Shown in pieces: positions 34,376 to 46,927 of a DNA stretch of 64,000 nucleotides; the stretch's first letter is position 1, and each line of letters starts with the position of its first letter. Origin of the DNA: Pseudomonas berkeleyensis. Lineage in GTDB: Bacteria; Pseudomonadota; Gammaproteobacteria; Pseudomonadales; Pseudomonadaceae. The translations under genes and the position numbers were made by a program. The notes under the pieces are model-generated. The model had not been told where the DNA came from and did not search any database. It saw only the letters and a program-made list of their open reading frames with translations. The stretch covers positions 1,054,001-1,118,000 of the forward strand of contig NZ_CP059139.1 in NCBI RefSeq assembly GCF_014109765.1. The letters run 5' to 3'.

Positions 34376-34413
34376 AAAAGCGCCCAGTTTCCTTACGGAG
34401 CTGGGCGTTTTTT
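34376..34413 (+). terminator. rplM-rpsI terminator
   Basis: CGCCCAG (34381-34387) pairs with CTGGGCG (34401-34407), followed by six T. Confidence 0.9.
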
Positions 34414-34503
34414 ATGGGCGTGGCGAAATGATGCGACAACGTGCCGCACGCGCGCAGGCCGCGCGCGACAAGGCTTTCGTCAGCCTCTTGGCGGGTAATT
34501 ACC

Positions 34504-34532
34504 TTGTCAGAAAAGGGGCTTTTCTTTACCAT
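34504..34532 (+). promoter_or_regulatory. Probable promoter of the petABC operon
   Basis: TTGTCA (34504-34509), 17-base spacer, TACCAT (34527-34532). The leader contains a GGCCTG/CAGGCC hairpin at 34573-34589, then the GGGAGA ribosome-binding site. Further upstream (34440-34470) is a GCGCGC-rich self-complementary stretch. Confidence 0.5.
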
Positions 34533-34613
34533 TTGGCGAATTTTTTGCGCGGCCCGATTTTTACTTAGTAGAGGCCTGAACAACAGGCCACAAAGCTGAT
34601 GGGAGACGACTGA

Positions 34614-35207
34614 ATGAGCAATGACGGCGTGAATGCAGGCCGGCGTCGCTTCCTGGTTGCAGCCACCTCCGTGGTGGGTGCTGCAGGAGCGGTAGGTGCT
34701 GCGACTCCGTTCGTGGGGTCATGGTTCCCCAGTGCCAAGGCCAAGGCGGCCGGTGCACCGGTGAAGGTGAACGTCAGCAAGATCGAGGCGGGTCAGCAGA
34801 TGGTTGCTGAGTGGCGCGGTCAGCCGGTGTTCATCGTGCGCCGTACCGAGGAGATCCTGGCTAACCTGACCAAGATCGAAGGCAGCGTAGCTGACCCTGA
34901 ATCCGCTGCTTCCGTGCAGCCGGAGTACGTCGACAAGAAGACTCGCTCGATCAAGCCCGAACTGCTGGTGCTGGTCGGTCTGTGCACTCACCTGGGTTGC
35001 TCGCCGTCCTTCCGTCCGGAAGTGGCTCCGGCCGATCTGGGCGCCGAGTGGGTCGGCGGTTACTTCTGCCCCTGCCATGGTTCTCGTTACGACCTCGCTG
35101 GGCGTGTCTACAAGGCGCAGCCGGCTCCGCTGAACCTGCCGGTGCCGCCCTACAGCTACGAGACGGATGATGTGATCATCATCGGTGTGGACCAGGAGAA
35201 GGCCTGA
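34614..35207 (+). CDS. petA: Ubiquinol-cytochrome c reductase, Rieske iron-sulfur subunit
   Basis: A 197-residue subunit of complex III that takes an electron from ubiquinol. The N-terminus carries a twin-arginine-type segment (GRRRFLVAATSVVGAAGAVG) that acts as an uncleaved membrane anchor. The 2Fe-2S cluster ligands are in CTHLGCSP and CPCHGSRYD. First gene of petABC; its stop overlaps the petB start by one base (TGATG). Confidence 0.98.
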   Translation: MSNDGVNAGRRRFLVAATSVVGAAGAVGAATPFVGSWFPSAKAKAAGAPVKVNVSKIEAGQQMVAEWRGQPVFIVRRTEEILANLTKIEGSVADPESAASVQPEYVDKKTRSIKPELLVLVGLCTHLGCSPSFRPEVAPADLGAEWVGGYFCPCHGSRYDLAGRVYKAQPAPLNLPVPPYSYETDDVIIIGVDQEKA

Positions 35208-36418
35208 TGAGCAAATTCATGGAATGGGTGGATGCGCGCTTCCCCGCCACCAAGATGTGGGAAGACCATCTCTCCAAATACTACGCACCGAAGAACTTCA
35301 ACTTCTTCTACTTCTTTGGCTCGCTGGCACTGCTGGTGCTGGTCAACCAGATCGTTACCGGTATCTGGCTGACCATGAGCTTCACGCCGTCCGCCGAGGA
35401 AGCTTTCGCCTCCGTCGAATACATCATGCGTGATGTCGAGTACGGCTGGATCCTGCGCTACCTGCACTCCACCGGCGCTTCGGCGTTCTTCGTGGTGGTC
35501 TACCTGCACATGTTCCGCGGCCTGCTCTACGGCTCCTATCAGAAGCCGCGCGAGCTGGTGTGGATCTTCGGCATGCTGATCTACCTGGTGCTGATGGCCG
35601 AAGCCTTCATGGGCTACCTGCTGCCGTGGGGCCAGATGTCCTACTGGGGTGCCCAGGTGATCATCTCGCTGTTCGGTGCCATCCCGGTAATCGGCGATGA
35701 CCTGACTCAGTGGATCCGTGGCGACTACCTGATTTCCGGCATCACCCTGAACCGCTTCTTCGCCCTGCACGTGATCGCGCTGCCGATCGTTCTGCTCGGC
35801 CTGGTCGTGCTGCACATTCTGGCGCTGCACGAAGTTGGTTCGAACAACCCTGATGGCGTCGACATCAAGAAGTTCAAGGACGAGAACGGTGTGCCGCTCG
35901 ATGGCATCGCGTTCCACCCTTACTACACCGTGAAAGACATCGTCGGTGTTGTGGTCTTCCTCTTCGTGTTCTGCTTCGTGGTGTTCTTCTTCCCGGAAAT
36001 GGGTGGCTACTTCCTCGAGAAGCCGAACTTCGAAGCGGCCAACCCGTTCAAGACGCCTGATCACATCGCTCCGGTTTGGTACTTCACGCCGTTCTACGCG
36101 ATCCTGCGTGCGGTGCCGGACAAGCTCCTGGGCGTTATCGCCATGGGCGCTGCAATCGCTGTGCTGTTCGTCCTGCCATGGCTGGATCGTAGCCCGGTCA
36201 AGTCCATGCGTTACAAGGGGTGGCTGAGCAAGATCTGGCTGGTGATCTTCTGCATCTCCTTCGTCATCCTCGGCGTACTGGGTGTGTTGGCTCCGACCCC
36301 GGGTCGTACCCTGCTGTCGCAGATCTGCACGTTCCTGTACTTCGCGTACTTCATCCTGATGCCGTTCTACACCAGGATGGAGAAGACCAAACCGGTTCCG
36401 GAAAGGGTGACTGGCTGA
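35207..36418 (+). CDS. petB: Cytochrome b subunit of the bc1 complex
   Basis: A 403-residue membrane subunit carrying both b hemes and the quinone sites. Heme-ligand regions RYLHSTGASAFFVVVYLHMFRG and RFFALHVIALPIVLLGLVVLHILALH, GYLLPWGQMSYWGA, and the Qo-site PDHIAPVWYFTPFYAILR are visible. It is a separate gene from cytochrome c1, unlike the fused fbcH type. It overlaps petC by one base. Confidence 0.98.
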   Translation: MSKFMEWVDARFPATKMWEDHLSKYYAPKNFNFFYFFGSLALLVLVNQIVTGIWLTMSFTPSAEEAFASVEYIMRDVEYGWILRYLHSTGASAFFVVVYLHMFRGLLYGSYQKPRELVWIFGMLIYLVLMAEAFMGYLLPWGQMSYWGAQVIISLFGAIPVIGDDLTQWIRGDYLISGITLNRFFALHVIALPIVLLGLVVLHILALHEVGSNNPDGVDIKKFKDENGVPLDGIAFHPYYTVKDIVGVVVFLFVFCFVVFFFPEMGGYFLEKPNFEAANPFKTPDHIAPVWYFTPFYAILRAVPDKLLGVIAMGAAIAVLFVLPWLDRSPVKSMRYKGWLSKIWLVIFCISFVILGVLGVLAPTPGRTLLSQICTFLYFAYFILMPFYTRMEKTKPVPERVTG

Positions 36419-37197
36419 TGAAAAAGCTCTTCGCTGCATTTGTTTTCGCTGCGCTGCCGGCCCTGGCCATGGGCGCTGCCAGCAACTATCCGCTGGACAA
36501 GGTGGATATCGACCTGCGCGACAAGGCTGCCATGCAGGATGGCGCGCGTACTTTCGCCAACTACTGCATGGGTTGCCACTCGGCCCAGTATCAGCGCTAC
36601 GAGCGTGTTGCCGATGACCTCGGTATCCCGCACGAAGTCATGCTGGAGAATCTGGTGTTCAACGACGCCAAGATTGGTGACCACATGAAGATCGGCATGA
36701 AGCCGGCCGATGCCAAGGCATGGTTCGGCGCGGCACCGCCCGATCTGACTCTGGTCGCTCGTGTGCGTGGTACCGATTGGCTGTATACCTACCTGCGTAC
36801 CTTCTACGCTGACCCGACTCGTCCGTTGGGCGCCAATAACAAGGTGTTCCCGAACGTGGGTATGCCCAACGTGCTGGTCAGCCTGCAGGGCAATCAGGTC
36901 ATTGGTTGCAAGCAGGTTCAGGTAGTGGATAACGGCAAGAAGCAGTTCGACCCGTTGACCGGTACGCCGATCACCCACGAGGCCTGCGATCAACTGACCG
37001 TCGAGCCGAACACCGGCAAGCTGAGCGAAGCCGAGTTCGACGAAAAGGTGAAGAACCTGGTGACCTTCCTGGCCTACTCGGCCAACCCGGTCAAGCTGGA
37101 GTCCCAGCGCATCGGCACCTATGTGCTGCTGTACCTGGCGTTCTTCTTCGTGTTCGCCTACCTGCTCAAGCGTGAGTACTGGAAGGACGTGCACTAA
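36418..37197 (+). CDS. petC: Cytochrome c1 subunit of the bc1 complex
   Basis: A 259-residue c-type cytochrome that passes electrons to soluble cytochrome c. Signal peptide [20 protein letters not shown], heme-attachment CMGCHS near residue 52, and a C-terminal membrane anchor ([22 protein letters not shown]). The ATG at 36418 lies on the petB stop (TGATG); a longer upstream frame is in petB and is not the gene. Confidence 0.98.
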   Translation: MKKLFAAFVFAALPALAMGAASNYPLDKVDIDLRDKAAMQDGARTFANYCMGCHSAQYQRYERVADDLGIPHEVMLENLVFNDAKIGDHMKIGMKPADAKAWFGAAPPDLTLVARVRGTDWLYTYLRTFYADPTRPLGANNKVFPNVGMPNVLVSLQGNQVIGCKQVQVVDNGKKQFDPLTGTPITHEACDQLTVEPNTGKLSEAEFDEKVKNLVTFLAYSANPVKLESQRIGTYVLLYLAFFFVFAYLLKREYWKDVH

Positions 37198-37218
37198 GTC
37201 GTTCGACCTGTGACAAGC

Positions 37219-37253
37219 AAACCTGCGCGCCCTTCATGGGCGCGCAGGTTTTT
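37219..37253 (+). terminator. petABC terminator
   Basis: A 13-bp perfect stem AACCTGCGCGCCC (37220-37232) with GGGCGCGCAGGTT (37238-37250), loop TTCAT, then a T-run. Confidence 0.93.
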
Positions 37254-37364
37254 ATGCCTTCCATACCTGACGGTTTCCTTGTGAGTCCGTCGCCTGCGAC
37301 GTCAGAAATTGCTCACGGCAATTTTTCGTGTTTCTGGAAAACCAAAAAAGCGAGGAGGATCGCC

Positions 37365-37982
37365 ATGGCGGTGACCAATAGGTTGACCTGCTACTCCGAC
37401 CCCGCCGATCACTATTCCCATCGCGTGCGTCTGGTGCTCGCCGAGAAAGGTGTCAGCGTCGAGATCGTCGATGTCGAGCTGGGCCGTTGCCCACCCAAGC
37501 TGGCTGAAGTGAACCCCTACGGCAGCGTGCCGACCCTGGTCGATCGTGACCTGGCGTTGTACGAGTCGTCCGTGGTGATGGAGTATCTGGACGAGCGCTA
37601 TCCGCATCCGCCGTTGTTGCCGGTCTATCCGGTGGCGCGTGCCAATAGTCGCCTGCTGATGCATCGTATCCAGCGTGACTGGTGCGCGCTGGTCGACCGT
37701 ATTCTCGACAAGCGCACCAAGGAGGTCGAACGCCAGCTGGCGCGCAAGGAGCTCCGTGAGAGCCTGACGGGTGTCTCGCCGCTGTTCGCTGACAAGCCGT
37801 TCTTTCTCAGTGAGGAGCTGAGTCTGGTGGATTGCTGTCTGCTGCCGATTCTCTGGCGCTTGCCGCTATTGGGAATCGAGTTGCCGCGCCCGGCCAAGCC
37901 TTTGCTTGACTACATGGAGCGTCAGTTCGCTCGTGATACCTTTCAGGCCAGTCTTTCCGCTGCCGAGCGCGCAATGCGCTGA
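37365..37982 (+). CDS. sspA: Stringent starvation protein A
   Basis: A 205-residue glutathione-S-transferase-fold protein that binds RNA polymerase and helps survival and virulence gene expression under starvation. [22 protein letters not shown] and [38 protein letters not shown] are the conserved thioredoxin-like part. The ATG at 37365 has AGGAGG seven bases upstream; the longer frame from 37236 runs back to the pet terminator. It is followed 17 bases later by sspB. Confidence 0.97.
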   Translation: MAVTNRLTCYSDPADHYSHRVRLVLAEKGVSVEIVDVELGRCPPKLAEVNPYGSVPTLVDRDLALYESSVVMEYLDERYPHPPLLPVYPVARANSRLLMHRIQRDWCALVDRILDKRTKEVERQLARKELRESLTGVSPLFADKPFFLSEELSLVDCCLLPILWRLPLLGIELPRPAKPLLDYMERQFARDTFQASLSAAERAMR

Positions 37983-37999
37983 GACTTAGGAGGAAAACC

Positions 38000-38416
38000 A
38001 TGAATTCCAGCCGTCCTTACCTGGTTCGTGCGCTTTACGAGTGGATAGTCGATAACGACTGCACGCCGCATCTGCTGGTCAATGCCGAATACACCGGCGT
38101 GCAGGTTCCGTCGGGTTTCGCTAGTGATGGTCAGATCGTGTTGAATGCGTCGCCCAGCGCGGTTCGTCAGCTGCACATGGACAATCAGGCGGTGAGTTTC
38201 GAAGGGCGCTTTGGCGGTGTGGCTCATACGCTGTATATCCCCGTACCAGCGATATTGGCGATCTATGCGCGTGAGAATGGTCAGGGCATGGTCTTCGACG
38301 TGGAACCGCCGGTTGCCGGTGGTCCGGAAGAGTCGGGCCCGGACGATGACGGGCCTGACGGTGGTGGCGAGCCGCCACGCCCCAGTGGTCGGCCGAGCCT
38401 CAAAGTGGTCAAGTAA
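38000..38416 (+). CDS. sspB: ClpXP adaptor SspB (stringent starvation protein B)
   Basis: A 138-residue adaptor that brings ssrA-tagged proteins to ClpXP. SRPYLVRALYEWIVDNDCTPHLLVNAEYTGV and GQIVLNASPSAVRQLHMDNQAVSFEGRFGGV form the substrate-binding domain; an acidic disordered linker leads to the ClpX-binding tail RPSLKVVK. TTAGGAGG is placed ideally before the ATG. Confidence 0.97.
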   Translation: MNSSRPYLVRALYEWIVDNDCTPHLLVNAEYTGVQVPSGFASDGQIVLNASPSAVRQLHMDNQAVSFEGRFGGVAHTLYIPVPAILAIYARENGQGMVFDVEPPVAGGPEESGPDDDGPDGGGEPPRPSGRPSLKVVK

Positions 38417-38430
38417 GACGTGTACCAATG

Positions 38431-38459
38431 AAAACGGGGCGCCAGTGGCGCCCCGTTTT
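38431..38459. terminator. Bidirectional terminator between sspB and dolP
   Basis: AAAACGGGGCGCC-AGT-GGCGCCCCGTTTT: a near-perfect palindrome with A and T flanks, between convergent genes. Confidence 0.92.
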
Positions 38460-38479
38460 GTTTGCTGTACTTGAGCGAC

Positions 38480-39984
<1,505 letters not shown>

Positions 39985-39988
<4 letters not shown>

Positions 39989-41793
39989 TTGATGCTGTCG
40001 GGGAGTCGCTGAACCTGACCGCCACGGAACTCGGCCCACGGCAGTTGGCGCTCGATGCGTTGTGCCGGGTTCAGGCTGAGGCTGCCGGACAGGCCATCGA
40101 TACGCGACTCCGGCAGTGCCTTGAGTTGTCCCAGGCGTGGTGCCAGGCGATAGGCGTCGACGCCCATGGCGTAGAGGCGGCCGAGGCTGCCACCGGCTTG
40201 CGGCCACTGGTTGCTGACTTCCTGGCGCAGCGGTGCGTGGGCGTCCAGCAGCCATGGGGTTTCGCAGAAGCGGATGCCCTCCAGATCCTGGTACTGCGCC
40301 TGGCTGTGGGCGCCAGTGAACAGGTGCGAGGTGGCGTAGACCGGTACGTCGCCTGCGTACTGGAAGGCCAGGGTCGGCTTGATCTGTTGCGCCTGTTGCG
40401 GGGTCGCTGCCAGGAAGATGAAATCGACGTCCTGGCGACGTGCGGGCTGCGCATCCAGGCTGGTGCCCAGGGTGTTCTGCAGGCGGCGGGCGCGTGCTTC
40501 ACTCTCGCGCAGTTGGAACAGGTCGGCGATCTGCCGGGCCAGTTCCACTGGTTGGTCGACGTGCTCGGCAGCGATCAGGGTGCCGCCCTGGGCTTGCCAG
40601 CTCTGGCGGAAGGCATCGAGTACGCGGTCACCCCATTCGCCGCGAGGCACCAGGGCCACGGCGCGGCGCATGCCGTCGTTCCAGGCACGACGAGCGACTT
40701 CGCGGGCTTCGTCTTCGGCGGCCAGGCCGAACTGGAATAACTGCGCTGGGCCTTCCTGGCTGGAGTCGCTGTAGTTCAGTGCCAGGGTGGTGATAGGCAG
40801 TTGTTCGCGGTCACTCAGCTGTTTGACCAGAGGCTTCTCCAGTGGGCCAACCACCAGTTGCACGCCGTCGGCCTGTGCCTGTTGGTAGAAGGCGTCCAGC
40901 GAGCCGATGCGGGCGCTGTCGTAGAGTTTGATGTCCGGCGGGTTTTGACCGGCCTGCTGCGCTTCGTAATGAGCGGCGAGGAAGCCGTCACGCAGGGCGC
41001 GTGCGACGCTGGCCAATTGGCCTTCCTGGGGCAGTAGCAGGGCGATGCGGGTCAGTGGTTGGCTGGCCAGTTCGCGCAGTTTGCTCAGTGCCTCTGGCAG
41101 TTGTTCGGCTGCCGGGTGTTGCGGGTTCTGGGCGACCCACTGGTCGATGGCGGCTTGCTGCTGTTCCAGTGTGGCGCCACTTTTGGTGGCGCGAGCCAGT
41201 TCCAGCCAGCCGGCCAGGTCGCTGTCGGCACCTGCGGATGTCTGGGGTGGCAGGTTGGAGACCAGTGCCCAGATGTTCTCGTGGTTGTCGCGGGCGGCTT
41301 GGCCGCTCAGCAGTGGGGCAATGAACACGCGTTCGCGGGCAGCGGCCAGGGTCTGGCCATCGGCCTCCAGTGCGCGGGCGCGAACCAGCTGAGTGCGGAT
41401 CTGCTGTTCCACCGGCAGTTCGCCCAGGCGTTCCAGGCTAGGGTGTTGCAGTGCCTTCAAAGCGCTCTTGGCCTGCTTGCGCTCCAGAGCCAGCTCGGCC
41501 TTCAGCGTACTGGCGAAGATCTGTTGCGCGGGTTGCAGGCTGGCGATGTCGATCTGTTCCAGAATGCGTGCGGCGCGCGCTACGTCTTTCTGCTGGTAGG
41601 CCTGGTCGGCGGCGGACAGGCGCAGCAGGGCGGCTTGCTCCGGCTTGCTGGCGTCGGCTTGCTGGAGCATCTGCTCGATACTGGCCTGCGGGGTGCGCGG
41701 CAGCTGGCCCAGGTTGTTGGAGGGCGAGCTGGCGCAGGCGGCGAGCAGGCCTGCCAGAACGAGAGCAGAAAGAGGGCGCAGGCTAGCGATCAT
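39985..41793 (-). CDS. lpoA: Penicillin-binding protein activator LpoA
   Basis: A 602-residue outer-membrane lipoprotein that activates a class A PBP from outside. Lipobox LLAAC is near residue 20. The N-terminal half (about 30-260) is helical and TPR-like; the C-terminal half (about 270-600) is a type I periplasmic-binding fold (IALLLPQEGQLASVARALRDGFLAAHY, VQLVVGPLEKPLVKQL, VDFIFLAATPQQAQQI). The ATG at 41793 has AGGAT upstream; the longer frame from 41853 runs into the promoter. It diverges from rsmI and heads the yraN-diaA-dolP operon. Confidence 0.94.
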
Positions 41794-41878
41794 CGGGTCA
41801 TCCTGATACTTGAGCAAAACGAGCGGCGATTGTACCCAAGGGTCGAGATCCATGCGATGCCGCCGGGACTTAACCGGC

Positions 41879-41884
41879 TAGAAT
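41879..41884 (+). promoter_or_regulatory. Possible -10 element (TAGAAT) of rsmI
   Basis: TAGAAT sits 32 bases before the GTG start of rsmI and overlaps an upstream in-frame ATG (41883), which argues that this ATG is not used. The -35 position is not convincing. Confidence 0.4.
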
Positions 41885-41915
41885 GAGCGGTCTTTCAATT
41901 AACGAGGTGTTTCTT

Positions 41916-42782
41916 GTGACTCAGCCCGCTGTCGCCAGTGTTCAGCCCGGCACCTTATATGTGGTCGCCACACCAATCGGCAATCTGGACGACATCAGTG
42001 CCCGGGCGTTACGGATTCTGCGGGAGGTGGCGCTGATCGCTGCCGAGGATACCCGTCACTCCGCCCGCTTGATGCAGCATTTCGGCATTGCGACGCCCTT
42101 GGCTGCCTGTCATGAGCACAATGAGCGTGAGCAGGGCGGTCGTTTCATTGCCCGGCTGGAGGCTGGCGAGGATGTGGCGTTGATCTCCGATGCGGGGACG
42201 CCGTTGATTTCCGATCCGGGTTTCCATCTGGTTCGTCAGGTACGCGCTGCTGGTTTTCCGGTGGTGCCGGTGCCAGGTGCTTGCGCATTGATCGCTGCGC
42301 TTTCGGCTGCTGGTCTGCCATCGGATCGTTTCATCTTCGAAGGTTTTCTGCCGGCCAAGGCAGCGGGGCGTCGTTCGCGGCTGGAGCAAGTGCGTGAAGA
42401 GCCGCGCACATTGATCTTCTACGAGGCGCCGCATCGCATTCTTGAATGCCTGGAGGATATGCGCGCGGTTTTCGGGGGTGAGCGACAGGCCTTGCTTGCC
42501 CGCGAGCTGACCAAGACTTTCGAGACGCTGAAGGGATTGCCGCTGGATGAATTGTGCGCCTGGGTTGCCGCTGACAGTAATCAGCAGCGGGGCGAGTGCG
42601 TGGTGCTGGTGGCTGGTTGGCAGGCGCCGGAAGGTGATGAAGCGGTGAGCGCCGAGGCGTTGCGGGTGCTTGACCTGCTGCTGGCGGAAATGCCGCTCAA
42701 GCGCGCAGCCGCGTTGGCGGCGGAGATCACCGGGGTGCGCAAGAATGTGCTCTATCAGGTCGCGCTGGAACGCAAGGGTTAG
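41916..42782 (+). CDS. rsmI: 16S rRNA 2'-O-ribose C1402 methyltransferase
   Basis: A 288-residue tetrapyrrole-methylase-fold enzyme. [54 protein letters not shown] and [15 protein letters not shown] are invariant family blocks. The GTG at 41916 has GAGG eight bases upstream, a better start than the in-frame ATG at 41883, which lies on a probable -10 element. It diverges from lpoA and precedes rnpB. Confidence 0.96.
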   Translation: MTQPAVASVQPGTLYVVATPIGNLDDISARALRILREVALIAAEDTRHSARLMQHFGIATPLAACHEHNEREQGGRFIARLEAGEDVALISDAGTPLISDPGFHLVRQVRAAGFPVVPVPGACALIAALSAAGLPSDRFIFEGFLPAKAAGRRSRLEQVREEPRTLIFYEAPHRILECLEDMRAVFGGERQALLARELTKTFETLKGLPLDELCAWVAADSNQQRGECVVLVAGWQAPEGDEAVSAEALRVLDLLLAEMPLKRAAALAAEITGVRKNVLYQVALERKG

Positions 42783-42802
42783 GTGTAAGCCGTCGGTCTG
42801 GC

Positions 42803-42831
42803 TTGCAGCTTGCCATCACCCCCGGTACCCT
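42803..42831 (+). promoter_or_regulatory. Probable rnpB promoter
   Basis: TTGCAG (42803-42808), 17-base spacer, TACCCT (42826-42831). This would start transcription at about 42838, matching the first base of the RNase P RNA P1 helix. Confidence 0.5.
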
Positions 42832-42838
42832 TGCCGGC

Positions 42839-43200
42839 GGAGAGTCGATCGGACAGTCGCTGCCTTGTTTCGTTCCGCGAAGCGGGGGGGAGGAAAGTCC
42901 GGGCTCCATAGGGCGGAGTGCCAGGTAACGCCTGGGAGGCGTGAGCCTACGGAAAGTGCCACAGAAAATAACCGCCTAAGCGCTTCGGCGCCGGTAAGGG
43001 TGAAAAGGTGCGGTAAGAGCGCACCGCACGGCTGGCAACAGTCCGTGGCCAGGTAAACCCCACTCGGAGCAAGACCAAATAGGGTTCCATTGGCGTGGCC
43101 CGCGCTGGAACCGGGTAGGTTGCTAAAGACGTGCAGTGATGTACGTCGTAGAGGAATGGCTGTCCTCGACAGAACCCGGCTTACAGATCGACTCTCCACC
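42839..43200 (+). ncRNA. rnpB: RNase P RNA, bacterial class A
   Basis: The catalytic RNA of RNase P, which matures tRNA 5' ends. The terminal P1 helix is a perfect 11-bp pair, 42839-42849 with 43187-43197. The universal core is present: GAGGAAAGTCCGGGCTCC near 42890, ACAGAAA near 42961, the GGTAAACCCC-type segment near 43053 and the 3' core ACAGAACCCGGCTTA near 43170. The length is about 360 nt. Its position between rsmI and mraZ is typical. The 3' end may extend a few bases past P1. Confidence 0.95.
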
Positions 43201-43405
43201 TTTCTTCTCCTCGTTGTGCACTTCTAAATCCCCGCCCGTCTGATACCGAAAAAATCTTACTCTTAAGAAACTACTTTAAGTTTGATTTTCAGCTCGCTGG
43301 AATGGCTGGATTTTGCGTGTCGTTTTTCCCTCCTGGCATCGTTTTTCTCCTCGCTTTTGTTCGCTAAATCTCCGTCCTGTAAGGATTTTTCCCTTCTGAC
43401 GCGCC
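43201..43405. other. CT- and T-rich gap after rnpB
   Basis: The stretch between rnpB and the mra promoter is unusually poor in GC compared with its surroundings and rich in T and CT runs. I see no coding sequence or clear hairpin terminator. It may hold the rnpB 3' trailer. Confidence 0.5.
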
Positions 43406-43435
43406 TTGACGGTGGGGCGTACGCGTTCCTATAGT
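43406..43435 (+). promoter_or_regulatory. Main dcw cluster promoter (Pmra)
   Basis: TTGACG (43406-43411), 18-base spacer, TATAGT (43430-43435): the best sigma70 match in the window. It is 75 bases upstream of mraZ. Confidence 0.8.
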
Positions 43436-43443
43436 GTGCGCGA

Positions 43444-43478
43444 GTGGTAAAAAGTGGCATGAAGTGGGTTTTTATGGG
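43444..43478 (+). promoter_or_regulatory. Four MraZ-type boxes at exact 10-bp spacing
   Basis: GTGG at 43444, 43454 and 43464 and ATGGG at 43474 repeat every 10 bases, right at and after the expected start site. MraZ of other bacteria binds TGGG(A/N) direct repeats separated by 5 bases, which is the same 10-bp period, and represses its own operon. So this is very probably the MraZ operator. Confidence 0.75.
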
Positions 43479-43510
43479 CATGGAAAGCTAATTACAGGGG
43501 AAGCGCAGCC

Positions 43511-43966
43511 GTGTTTCGCGGAGCTAACGCCATCAGTCTCGACGCCAAAGGGCGCCTCGCGATGCCGAGTCGGTATCGTGACGAGCTCGTTTCGCGTTGT
43601 GCAGGCCAGCTCATCGTCACCATTGATGCTGTCGACCCCTGTCTCTGTGTCTATCCGTTGGCCGAATGGGAGCTGATCGAGAACAAGCTGCGCGAGCTGG
43701 CTTCCTTTCGTGAAGAGAACCGCCGCCTGCAGCGCTTGTTGATCGGTAATGCCGTCGATCTGGAGCTTGATGCCAGTGGCCGCTTCCTAGTGCCGCCGCG
43801 TCTGCGCGAGTACGCCAAGCTGGATAAGCGCGCGATGCTCGTCGGCCAACTGAACAAGTTTCAACTCTGGGATGAAGATACCTGGAATGCCGTAGCCGAA
43901 GCCGACCTGGCCGCCATCAAGCAGCCGGGTGCCCTTTCCGATGATTTGCGTGACTTGATCCTGTGA
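43511..43966 (+). CDS. mraZ: Transcriptional regulator MraZ
   Basis: A 151-residue protein with two SpoVT/AbrB-like MraZ domains. Each carries the DxKGR-type motif: [22 protein letters not shown] and [20 protein letters not shown]. It forms ring-shaped oligomers that bind repeats in its own promoter. GTG start with GGGGAAG upstream. First gene of the dcw cluster. Stop overlaps the rsmH GTG. Confidence 0.97.
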   Translation: MFRGANAISLDAKGRLAMPSRYRDELVSRCAGQLIVTIDAVDPCLCVYPLAEWELIENKLRELASFREENRRLQRLLIGNAVDLELDASGRFLVPPRLREYAKLDKRAMLVGQLNKFQLWDEDTWNAVAEADLAAIKQPGALSDDLRDLIL

Positions 43967-44909
43967 CCATGACCGATAGCAGCTTCCGCCATATTACTGT
44001 GCTGCTCGACGAGGCCGTCGAGGGCCTCGCTGTGCGCGCGGACGGTTGCTATATCGATGGCACCTTCGGGCGTGGCGGGCACAGTCGGTTGATCTTGCAG
44101 AAGCTTGGCCCAGGTGGGCGGCTCTTGGGGTTCGACAAAGATCCCCTGGCGATAGCCACCGGGGAAGCATTGGCGGCCGAAGACGGCCGCTTTGTCGTTG
44201 TGCAGCGCAGTTTTGCGGAACTTGGCGAGGAGTCCGTTGTCCGCGGCCTGGCCGGCTCTGTCTCGGGCATCCTGCTCGACCTGGGCGTCTCTTCGCCACA
44301 GCTGGATGATCCCGAGCGCGGTTTCAGTTTTCTCAATGACGGCCCGCTGGACATGCGCATGAATCCGGATGCCGGGGTGAGTGCCGCTGACTGGATCGCC
44401 ATGGCGGACGAAGACGAAATCGCGCGCGTGCTCAAGGATTACGGCGAAGAGCGCTTCGCCAAGCGTATGGCGCGTGCCGTGGTGCAGCGCCGCGCTGAGC
44501 AGCCGTTCACCCGCACAGCTGATCTGGCGCAAGTGCTCACCGTTGCCAATCCGGCCTGGGAAAAGGGCAAGAACCCAGCAACGCGTGCGTTCCAGGGTAT
44601 CCGCATCCACGTCAACAACGAACTGGGCGATCTCGAACGTGGCCTGGACGCAGCGCTGGAAGCACTGGAGGTGGGTGGGCGCCTGGTGGTGATCAGCTTC
44701 CATTCGCTGGAAGATCGCATCGTCAAACAGTTCATGAAGCGTCAGGCCAAGGGCGAGGCAGACAAGTTGCCGCGCGACCTGCCGATCATTCCCAAGGCAT
44801 TCGAGCCGCGTCTGAAGCTGATTGGCAAGCCGGTCTATGCCGGCGATGCCGAGCTCAAGGCCAATCCGCGCTCGCGGAGTGCGGTGATGCGCATTGCGGA
44901 GAAGTTGCG

Positions 44910-44913
<4 letters not shown>
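43963..44913 (+). CDS. rsmH: 16S rRNA m4C1402 N4-methyltransferase
   Basis: A 316-residue methyltransferase acting on the same nucleotide, C1402, as RsmI encoded 1.2 kb upstream. SAM-binding block [16 protein letters not shown], then [33 protein letters not shown] and [12 protein letters not shown]. Start GTG at 43963 overlaps the mraZ stop (GTGA); ATG at 43969 is the alternative. Also called mraW. Confidence 0.97.

Positions 44914-46926
<2,013 letters not shown>

Positions 46927-46927
<1 letters not shown>

Noticed and set aside
36220..36417. Extended N-terminus for cytochrome c1
   Set aside because: The extra 66 residues lie inside petB in another frame. The signal peptide starts at 36418.
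42837..43200. Short open frames in both strands over rnpB
   Set aside because: The sequence folds as class A RNase P RNA with its universally conserved segments. The frames have no ribosome-binding site or homology.
43201..43405. Possible small protein or attachment site in the low-GC gap after rnpB
   Set aside because: No frame with a ribosome-binding site and no direct repeats typical of att sites. The flanking gene order is the standard core order.
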